The notes below the pieces were generated by a model, which worked only from the letters and a program-made list of their open reading frames with translations, did not search any database and was not told where the DNA came from. From assembly GCA_964559205.1 (NCBI GenBank), contig CAZLHV010000001.1:1-47477 (forward strand): a stretch of DNA of 47,477 nucleotides, in the 5' to 3' direction. Shown here piece after piece: positions 16,630 through 23,965 of this stretch; position 1 is the stretch's first letter; each line of letters opens with the position of its first letter. The stretch is from GWF2-43-63 sp964559205 (GTDB lineage Bacteria > Bacteroidota > Bacteroidia > Bacteroidales > DTU049). The position numbers and the translations under genes are program-made.

Positions 16630-18684
16630 ATGATTACGAAAGAACTGATTAAGCCTCAGAGCATTGCCGTGATTGGAGCATCTCAGGACGTGAAAAAACC
16701 CGGCGGAAAAGTGTTGAAGAATATTATTGACCATGGTTTTGGCGGCCCTGTTTATGTGGTCAACCCCAAAGAAACCGAGATTCAGGGAATCGCCTGTCAT
16801 GCAGATGTAAAGTCGCTTCCTCAGGTCGATCTTGCCATATTGGCCATTGCAGCTCGTTTTTGTCCAGAAACGGTCGATGTCCTTGCCCGCGAAAAAGGAA
16901 CCAAGGCCTTTATTATCCTCAGTGCTGGTTTTAGCGAAGAAAGCGAAGAAGGGAAAAAGCTCGAGAAACAGATCGTCGATACCGTCAATGCGCATCAGGC
17001 TTGTCTGATTGGGCCAAACTGCATTGGCATGATGACTCCCTGGCATGCATCGGTGTTTACCACTCCTGTTCCGAAACTCGAGGAACAGGGAGTCGATTTC
17101 ATCAGTGGAAGTGGAGCGACTGCGGTCTTTATCATGGAAAACAGTATTCCAAAAGGATTGACGTTTTCTTCAGTATACAGTGTTGGAAACAGTGCTCAAA
17201 CAGGTGTTGAAGATGTGCTCGCTTATCTCGACGAATCATATGTCCACGGGAAAAGCAGCCCCATCAAGCTTTTGTATATAGAAAGTGTCAATAAGCCTCA
17301 GATGTTGCTCAGGCATGCCCGTTCACTCATCTCTAAGGGCTGCAAAATTGCCGCTATAAAAGCAGGATCGTCCGATGCCGGGAGTCGAGCCGCATCATCT
17401 CATACAGGAGCAATGGCTTCGAGCGACGTCGCCGTCGATGCCTTGTTTCGTAAAGCAGGCATTGTGAGGTGTTACGGTCGCGAAGAGCTTTCGGCTGTGG
17501 CCTCGGTGTTCCGGTTCAACAAGCCTAAAGGCAACAATGTGGCCATTGTGACTCATGCCGGGGGTCCTGCCGTGATGCTTACCGACGCACTTTCCTCAAA
17601 TGGGCTTCAGGTGCCTCATATTGACCATCCTGAAGCAAAAGAACTGTTGACAAAATTGTTTCCAGGCTCTTCAGTGGCCAACCCGATCGATTTTCTGGCC
17701 ACGGGCACAGCGCAGCAACTTGATGATATTTTGTCTTTTTGCACTGAAAAATTCGATGAGATTGATGCCATTGCAGTTATTTTCGGAAGCCCGGGTCTTT
17801 TTGAGGTGTACGATGTTTATGATGTTTTGCATCAGCATATGCAGCGCGGATTAAAGCCGATTTACCCTATTCTGCCTTCCGTCATCAATGTCAAGAATGA
17901 AATTCAATATTTTATCGATAAAGGAAATGTGTTCTTTCCCGACGAGGTTACCCTGGGCAATGCTCTGGCGAAAGTGATGAATACTCCGGAACCTGAGCAT
18001 GAAGAAGACATGATTCAGGTTGATGTTGCCACAATCAGACGCATCATTGACTCATCGGCCAATGGCTATCTGCTGCCAGAAGAGGTTGGTGAATTGCTCG
18101 ATGCAGCCGGCATCCCACGTGCGGGCGAAGCGACCTCTGATCAGGAGGATGTTCTTGTTGCTGAAGCCGAAAAAATTGGATATCCACTGGTGATGAAAGT
18201 CGTAGGTCCTGTTCATAAAAGCGATGTTGGGGGTGTGGTGCTCAATGTCAGGGATCGTGAAAAACTGGTGCAGGAGTTTCGTCGTATGATGCAGATCAAG
18301 GACACCACGGCCATTCTAATCCAGCCCATGCTGAGTGGAACTGAGCTATTTGCAGGTGCCTCTCGCGAAAGCGATTTCGGTCACCTTATCCTCTGTGGTC
18401 TTGGTGGTATTTTTGTGGAAGTGCTGAAGGACGTTACATCGGGACTCAGTCCTTTAGGCAGGAAGGAAGCGCAGGCGATGATCGAGCGTCTGCGGGGCCG
18501 CAAAATACTTGAAGGGGTCAGGGGACAAACAGGGGTTGACATGAATGTCTTTGCCGACATTCTCATTAAGCTGTCAGCTTTGCTTCAGGCAGCACCTGAA
18601 ATTGCTGAAATGGACATCAATCCTTTGTTGGGGAATGGGAAGAAAATTGTTGCCGTTGATGCGCGAATCAGTTTAAAAAAATAA
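16630..18684 (+). CDS. ADP-forming acyl-CoA synthetase, fused alpha-beta subunits
   Basis: This 684-residue enzyme of the acetate-CoA ligase (ADP-forming) family makes ATP from acyl-CoA, ADP and phosphate, or the reverse. It has a CoA-binding Rossmann domain (about 8-130, IAVIGASQD), a succinyl-CoA-ligase-like domain (about 150-290) containing the phosphorylated histidine in SSHTGAMASSD (H258), a second flavodoxin-like region, and an ATP-grasp domain (about 460-684, VMKVVGPVHKSDVGGV). In anaerobes and archaea it allows substrate-level phosphorylation during acetate or branched acid formation. The fused form in one chain is standard for this lineage. The two following genes start within 4 bp of each preceding stop. 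Confidence 0.93.
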   Translation: MITKELIKPQSIAVIGASQDVKKPGGKVLKNIIDHGFGGPVYVVNPKETEIQGIACHADVKSLPQVDLAILAIAARFCPETVDVLAREKGTKAFIILSAGFSEESEEGKKLEKQIVDTVNAHQACLIGPNCIGMMTPWHASVFTTPVPKLEEQGVDFISGSGATAVFIMENSIPKGLTFSSVYSVGNSAQTGVEDVLAYLDESYVHGKSSPIKLLYIESVNKPQMLLRHARSLISKGCKIAAIKAGSSDAGSRAASSHTGAMASSDVAVDALFRKAGIVRCYGREELSAVASVFRFNKPKGNNVAIVTHAGGPAVMLTDALSSNGLQVPHIDHPEAKELLTKLFPGSSVANPIDFLATGTAQQLDDILSFCTEKFDEIDAIAVIFGSPGLFEVYDVYDVLHQHMQRGLKPIYPILPSVINVKNEIQYFIDKGNVFFPDEVTLGNALAKVMNTPEPEHEEDMIQVDVATIRRIIDSSANGYLLPEEVGELLDAAGIPRAGEATSDQEDVLVAEAEKIGYPLVMKVVGPVHKSDVGGVVLNVRDREKLVQEFRRMMQIKDTTAILIQPMLSGTELFAGASRESDFGHLILCGLGGIFVEVLKDVTSGLSPLGRKEAQAMIERLRGRKILEGVRGQTGVDMNVFADILIKLSALLQAAPEIAEMDINPLLGNGKKIVAVDARISLKK

Positions 18685-18687
18685 GAT

Positions 18688-19356
18688 ATGAAAACTTTTG
18701 TGCTTTTGTTTTTCGGGATGGTCCTGGCCGGATTATCACAAGCTCAGGTGAACACATACAGCACCCTGGGTTCCGATTTCATCTGGTCCTATGCCAATCT
18801 TGAAACCACCGGCAGTTCACCGCAGTTAAGTCCGCGATTCAGCGGCTGGTTTCATTTATCTGAAACCTTCCATATTGATCTGGCTGACCATTTTGGCTTT
18901 TTCACCGGAATTGGGGTAACCAATATTGGTTTCATCGCCGAATACACAGATACTTTGAATGTTAAGAAGAAATATCGGACTTATAATCTGGGTGTTCCTG
19001 TAGGATTTAAGGTTGGCGATATGTACAGTGATGAGCCCTTGTTTTTCTTTGCAGGGGCTTCAATCGATGCGGCGTTTCATTATAAGGAAAAGACGTTTAT
19101 CAACGATAAAAAAATTGATAAAATGTCGGAATGGATGAGCAACAGGGTGAATATTCTACAGCCATCCTTCTTTATTGGATTTGCCCTCAGGAATAAATCG
19201 GCCGTGAAAATTCAGTATTATTTCATGGATTATATGAATACTGGTTTTACTGAGACCGTTGGCGCCGTGCAAACGAAACCCTATGACCATCTTATCCATT
19301 CAAATTTGATTCTGATCAGTTACGGAACCAGCATTACAGGCGTTAAAGATTTTTAA
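18688..19356 (+). CDS. Putative outer-membrane beta-barrel protein
   Basis: This 222-residue protein has a signal peptide (1-19, ending LSQAQ). The mature sequence alternates polar and hydrophobic residues and is rich in glycine and aromatics (for example HFGFFTGIGVTNIGFI, YRTYNLGVPVGFKVG), consistent with a small porin-like or outer-membrane-protein-like barrel. I do not recognise a specific family. It starts 3 bp after the synthetase gene and ends 3 bp before the next gene, so it is cotranscribed; a functional link to the synthetase is not obvious. Confidence 0.75.
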   Translation: MKTFVLLFFGMVLAGLSQAQVNTYSTLGSDFIWSYANLETTGSSPQLSPRFSGWFHLSETFHIDLADHFGFFTGIGVTNIGFIAEYTDTLNVKKKYRTYNLGVPVGFKVGDMYSDEPLFFFAGASIDAAFHYKEKTFINDKKIDKMSEWMSNRVNILQPSFFIGFALRNKSAVKIQYYFMDYMNTGFTETVGAVQTKPYDHLIHSNLILISYGTSITGVKDF

Positions 19357-19359
19357 TAT

Positions 19360-20064
19360 ATGAAAACCAGCGATTTAGTTTTTGCAGGAATTTTTATTCT
19401 GATTTTTGCACCATTTTTTCTGTTTTCCGAAGCCTATACTTGGTTTAAAACCATGACCGCCGAATATGGGCTATGGATGAGTTTTATAAAGTTTGCCATT
19501 CTGGCTACATTGGGCGAATGCCTTGGGTTAAGAATTAAAACAGGCCGGTATTTTTATGCCGGTTTTGGGGTGCTGCCACGGGCAATGGTTTGGGGATTTC
19601 TTGGCTTATTTATCTTTATTGCCTTTATGGTTTTTAAAACCGGAATCCCTGTTTTTGTTGAAGCTATGGGACTTGATGGAGCCGTTTTGTCAATGAAAGG
19701 CGATTTTACAACCACGAAGCTACTTACTTCGTTTGCGATAAGTTTCTTTCTGAACCTGATTTTTGCTCCGCCCATGATGACCTTTCATAAAATCACAGAT
19801 ACCCATATTGAAAAGAATGGAGGTAAAGTGACTTCATTGTTGAAATGCATCAAAATGGGTGAGATCATGCAGGGCATTAACTGGAATGTCCAGTGGGGAT
19901 TTGTTTTTAAGCGCACCATCCCTTTTTTCTGGATTCCGGCTCACACCATCACTTTTCTTCTGCCCGCTGAATTTCAGGTGCTGTTTGCAGCATTGCTTGG
20001 TGTGGCCTTGGGGGTCATTCTTGCAGTAGCCAGCCAAATGAATGCTCCAGGCAAGAGCCATTAA
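19360..20064 (+). CDS. Polytopic inner-membrane protein
   Basis: This 234-residue protein has about six hydrophobic segments, including FAGIFILIFAPFFLF near the start and LFAALLGVALGVILAVAS near the end. The C-terminal part (NWNVQWGFVFKRTIPFFWIPAHTITFLLP) faintly recalls the Mpv17/PMP22 membrane family, but this is an impression only. It is the last gene of the three-gene plus-strand operon, 115 bases before a strong bidirectional terminator. Confidence 0.8.
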   Translation: MKTSDLVFAGIFILIFAPFFLFSEAYTWFKTMTAEYGLWMSFIKFAILATLGECLGLRIKTGRYFYAGFGVLPRAMVWGFLGLFIFIAFMVFKTGIPVFVEAMGLDGAVLSMKGDFTTTKLLTSFAISFFLNLIFAPPMMTFHKITDTHIEKNGGKVTSLLKCIKMGEIMQGINWNVQWGFVFKRTIPFFWIPAHTITFLLPAEFQVLFAALLGVALGVILAVASQMNAPGKSH

Positions 20065-20169
20065 TAAGATGGAAAAAATGTAAATCATTGTTCTTTTGAT
20101 GGCTTTGATTCCTGATGGTGATGTTTTAGCACAGTAATATTCTCGCTGCACTTGGTGTGGATAAATCAT

Positions 20170-20205
20170 AAAAGAGGCAGAACTTGATTAAGTTCTGCCT
20201 CTTTT
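20170..20205. terminator. Strong bidirectional terminator
   Basis: A perfect 16-bp inverted repeat (20170-20185 with 20190-20205) has the 4-base loop gatt and is flanked by AAAA and TTTT. It separates the convergent plus-strand membrane protein gene and minus-strand yidC. Confidence 0.95.
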
Positions 20206-20247
20206 ATTGTCAGCGAGTAATAAACATCGCTCCTATACAGAATAGCA

Positions 20248-22203
20248 TTATTTACGGGGCTGAATGCCACGAGCTTTTGCAGCCTCTTCAAGCCTCTTTT
20301 GCCAGTTCGATTTCTTTACGGGTTTTTTCTTGTTGTCTTCGATCTGAGCACGGAGCTTTTTCTCGTCCATAAAATACCTGATGGCAAAAATCTGTGCAAA
20401 TGTGATCAGGTTTGCCAGCAAATAATAATAGGAAAGGCCAGAAGAATAACTGTTGAAGAATCCAAGGAACATGATCGGCATGAGATACATGATGGTTTTC
20501 ATTCCGGGCATGCTGTTGGCCGATCCCATCATGCGGTCATTGAGTCTGGTGTAAATTATGGTGGAAATGGTCATCAGAAGCGTGAACAAACTTACATGAT
20601 CGCCATAAAAGGGGATAGAAAACCCGAGATCAAGAACAGAGTCATAGCTTGAAAGGTCATCGGCCCAAAGAAACGATTGTTGCCTGAGTTCAATAGAAGC
20701 CGGGAAGAAGCGGAACATGGCGATGAGGATAGGGAATTGCAGCAGCATGGGAATACAGCCGGAAAGTGGACTGACGCCAGCTTTTTTATAAAGCTCCATG
20801 GTGGCGCTTTGTTTTTTCATGGCATCTTCCTTTTTGGGATATTTCTTGCCAATTTCATCGATTTCCGGCTTAAGTATCCTCATTTTGGCAGAGCTTTTAT
20901 ATGTCCGCATGGCAATGGGGAACAGAACGATTTTCAGAAGAATGGTCAGAATGAGGATAATGATACCATAATTAAGGGCATATCCTTCGAGCCAGTTGAA
21001 AACAGGAATGACTGCAAAGCGGTTGATCCAGGCCAGGGGGGCAAAGCTCCATCCGAGCGGAATCTGCCGTTCAAGCGACAGATCGTAATTGCGAAGTATG
21101 GCGTATTTATTTGGCCCGGTGTAGTAGGTAAAACCAAGGCTGCTGTCCTGAGCCATGTTGTATTCAACAATCATGCTGGCCTGCATGGTTTTCAGATAAG
21201 TGCTGTCGTCGATTTCACGGGTATACGCCTTCAGCTTTCCCTCAGAAAAATTCTTGTCAGCAATAAGCGAAGTGGAGAAAAACTGTTGTTTGAACGAAAC
21301 CCATTTCAGCGCATATTTAAGATCTTCCTCATCGTCGCTGGTCTCAGACAGATAATCGACATCCTCTTCAGCATCACAATAATAAACCGTGCTTGAATTC
21401 CGTTCGTTATCGATACTCTTCTCGTTTCGGCTCATATCGGCATTCCACTCGATGGTCATAAAGTTGGTGCCGCTGCCTATAATGTTGTTGCGGTTGATGA
21501 AATCAACATGAAAACCAAAGTCATAGGTGCTTTTGTTAAAAACATAGCGGAAAACTATGGCTCCTGTTTCTTTGCCTGTGTCATTAGCGGCAATTGCTTT
21601 AAAAGAGAATGTAATCGAATCCCCGTCGATGCTTGTGATTGCCCCTGGTTTCAGATCCTTGTTTTCAGGAACGAAATACAGGTTTGCAGTATTGACCGAA
21701 GGACCGGTTGATTGGAAAACAATGCCGAAGTGGTTGTTGTCGTCCTGATAGAGCAAAAGGGGCTTTTTGTCATAGGTAAGATAGTCTTTCAATTCTACCT
21801 GTTTAATGACGGCACCTTTGCTGGCTATTTTTACCTTTAACAGTTCGTTTTCGATAATATAGAAGGTGTCGGTGCCCGTCATGGACTGATAAAACAACCC
21901 ATCTTTACTGAAACTAAAGGGAGCAAGAGTGTCGGTGTTCAGGCTGTCGCTTCCCGGCACCGCCGAGATAGCTTGCCCTTTTTTTTCTGTTGAAGCAACG
22001 ACCACTTTGTTGCTGTCGGCATTTTTCAGTGAGTCGTTCAGTGCGACATTCCTGAGTGAATCCTGCTTTTTGGTAGCAGCAGCAATAGAATCCTTTTTTG
22101 CCTTTTCCTGAGCAACTTCCTCCTTCGAGGGAGCATTGAGTATCGAAAATCCGATCAGGATTCCGAAAATGAGCACAAATCCTAAAATCTGGTTGTATTT
22201 CAT
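20248..22203 (-). CDS. yidC: Membrane protein insertase YidC
   Basis: This 651-residue YidC/Oxa1 insertase integrates proteins into the inner membrane, alone or with SecYEG. An N-terminal anchor (1-23, QILGFVLIFGILIGF) precedes a large periplasmic beta domain (about 80-365), and the conserved five-helix core lies in the C-terminal third (RMRILKPEIDEIGKKYPKKE loop, SPLSGCIPMLLQFPILIAMF, and the final helices). A basic tail (KKKPVKKSNWQKRLEEAAKA) is available for ribosome binding. It lies 45 bp downstream of pyrG and is probably cotranscribed. Confidence 0.97.
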   Translation of the reverse strand: MKYNQILGFVLIFGILIGFSILNAPSKEEVAQEKAKKDSIAAATKKQDSLRNVALNDSLKNADSNKVVVASTEKKGQAISAVPGSDSLNTDTLAPFSFSKDGLFYQSMTGTDTFYIIENELLKVKIASKGAVIKQVELKDYLTYDKKPLLLYQDDNNHFGIVFQSTGPSVNTANLYFVPENKDLKPGAITSIDGDSITFSFKAIAANDTGKETGAIVFRYVFNKSTYDFGFHVDFINRNNIIGSGTNFMTIEWNADMSRNEKSIDNERNSSTVYYCDAEEDVDYLSETSDDEEDLKYALKWVSFKQQFFSTSLIADKNFSEGKLKAYTREIDDSTYLKTMQASMIVEYNMAQDSSLGFTYYTGPNKYAILRNYDLSLERQIPLGWSFAPLAWINRFAVIPVFNWLEGYALNYGIIILILTILLKIVLFPIAMRTYKSSAKMRILKPEIDEIGKKYPKKEDAMKKQSATMELYKKAGVSPLSGCIPMLLQFPILIAMFRFFPASIELRQQSFLWADDLSSYDSVLDLGFSIPFYGDHVSLFTLLMTISTIIYTRLNDRMMGSANSMPGMKTIMYLMPIMFLGFFNSYSSGLSYYYLLANLITFAQIFAIRYFMDEKKLRAQIEDNKKKPVKKSNWQKRLEEAAKARGIQPRK

Positions 22204-22248
22204 GAAATCTGTTTGAAATGGGGTGCAAAGGTAATGATTTGCACCGAA

Positions 22249-23862
22249 TTAACTTGTTTTTGAGTGTGCAATGGCTGCTTTGACAAAATGTACAAAAAGC
22301 GGGTGAGGGTTTTCGACAGTGCTCCGGTATTCCGGATGAAACTGTACACCAATAAACCAGGGGTGGTTGTCGAGCTCAACCATTTCCACAAGATCTTCGT
22401 TAGGATTGATTCCTGCAGCATGCATGCCAGCCATCGCAAACATGTCGATGTACTTATTGTTGAATTCATACCGATGCCTGTGCCTCTCAGAAATCAGCTC
22501 CCTGTTATAAATGTCATATGCCTTACTGCTAACGATTATTTTGCAGGGATAAGCTCCCAGACGCATGGTGCCACCTTTGCCAGAAACCTTTTTTTGAGAT
22601 TCCATGATATCGATGACCGGATGCGGTGTGCGGCGGTCCATTTCGCGGCTGTGTGCCCCCTCGAGTCCAAGGACATTTCTCGCAAATTCGATTACCGCAA
22701 CCTGCATGCCGAGGCAAATGCCGAGAAAAGGTATTTGATGTTCGCGAGCATAGCGAACCGCCATAATTTTACCTTCAATCCCGCGCTCGCCAAATCCGGG
22801 AGCAACCAGAATTCCTGAAAGACCCGAAAGTTGTTCGCCAATGTTTTCATCGGTGATAAACTCACTGTGAACCAGCCTGACATTAACTTTGAAATGGTTG
22901 GCTGTGCCGGCGTGAACAAACGATTCGAGAATACTCTTGTAGGCGTCTTTCAGCTCGACATATTTTCCCACCAGTCCGATTTGTACCTCACCTTCGGGAT
23001 GTTGTAAACGATGCAAAAACTGCTGCCACATCGTCAGGTTGGAATCCTGAATCTGTGTAATGCCCATTTTTTTCAGAATAACTTCATCGAGTTTCTGATC
23101 CCGCATGCGCAACGGAACTTCATAAATGGTGTCAACATCTACACTTTCAACCACCGCATCGGGCTGAACGTTGCAGAACAAAGCTATTTTGTTCCTCATC
23201 GCCTCGTTGATATGCTTTTCGCTGCGACAAACAATCACATCAGGCTGTACGCCAAGTTCCAAAAGGGTTTTGACTGAATGCTGAGTTGGTTTTGTCTTTA
23301 ATTCTCCGCTTGCTGCAAGATAGGGTACCAGGGTCAGATGAATCACGGCTGCAAGACTGCCCAGCTCCCAACGCAATTGTCTTACCGCTTCAATATATGG
23401 CAGCGATTCAATGTCGCCGACGGTTCCGCCAATCTCGGTAATGATGAAATCATATTTGCCATGTGTGGCCAGAAGCCGCATCCGGTATTTGATCTCGTCG
23501 GTGATGTGTGGAATAACCTGAACAGTTTCACCAAGATAATCACCTCGGCGTTCCTTTTCAATTACACTCTGGTATATGCGACCGGTGGTCACATTGTTGG
23601 CCTGCGAAGTCGGAATATTCAGAAAACGCTCATAATGACCCAGGTCGAGATCGGTCTCAGCTCCGTCGTCGGTTACAAAGCATTCGCCATGTTCATATGG
23701 ATTAAGTGTGCCGGGATCTACATTGATATAAGGATCAAGTTTCTGTATGGTTACCGAATAGCCTCGGGCTTGAAGCAAACGGGCCAGTGAGGCAGAAATG
23801 ATTCCTTTTCCCAATGAGGAAACCACGCCTCCGGTGACAAAAATATATCGCGTGTCTTTCAT
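22249..23862 (-). CDS. pyrG: CTP synthase
   Basis: PyrG aminates UTP to CTP using ATP and glutamine. The 537-residue protein has the N-terminal synthetase domain (GGVVSSLGKG, KLDPYINVDPGT, EIGGTVGDIES) and a C-terminal class I glutamine amidotransferase domain with C383 in GICLGMQ and the His509/Glu511 pair in QFHPEY. The ATG at 23862 is preferred over a TTG three codons upstream. A CAAAATTA element at 23890-23897 (TAATTTTG on the minus strand) is followed after 19 bases by CGAA, a plausible promoter. Confidence 0.97.
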   Translation of the reverse strand: MKDTRYIFVTGGVVSSLGKGIISASLARLLQARGYSVTIQKLDPYINVDPGTLNPYEHGECFVTDDGAETDLDLGHYERFLNIPTSQANNVTTGRIYQSVIEKERRGDYLGETVQVIPHITDEIKYRMRLLATHGKYDFIITEIGGTVGDIESLPYIEAVRQLRWELGSLAAVIHLTLVPYLAASGELKTKPTQHSVKTLLELGVQPDVIVCRSEKHINEAMRNKIALFCNVQPDAVVESVDVDTIYEVPLRMRDQKLDEVILKKMGITQIQDSNLTMWQQFLHRLQHPEGEVQIGLVGKYVELKDAYKSILESFVHAGTANHFKVNVRLVHSEFITDENIGEQLSGLSGILVAPGFGERGIEGKIMAVRYAREHQIPFLGICLGMQVAVIEFARNVLGLEGAHSREMDRRTPHPVIDIMESQKKVSGKGGTMRLGAYPCKIIVSSKAYDIYNRELISERHRHRYEFNNKYIDMFAMAGMHAAGINPNEDLVEMVELDNHPWFIGVQFHPEYRSTVENPHPLFVHFVKAAIAHSKTS

Positions 23863-23889
23863 GAGTATCAAGTGCTCTGTTGATTGGCC

Positions 23890-23920
23890 AAAATTACATA
23901 AAATTGTTGGACTCCCGAAT
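23890..23920 (-). promoter_or_regulatory. Candidate promoter of pyrG-yidC
   Basis: The minus strand shows TTCG (23917-23920), 19 bases, then TAATTTTG (23890-23897). The -7 box is perfect and the -33 box has one mismatch. A start near 23884 gives a leader of about 22 bases. Confidence 0.5.
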
Positions 23921-23965
23921 AGGAAATTTCATTCATTCGGCTCCTGTTGCATCCCCGTGTCCTGA

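Noticed and set aside
20677..21396. 239-codon plus-strand ORF inside yidC
   Set aside because: It is antisense to a certain gene, and its translation is low in hydrophobic structure and unlike any family.
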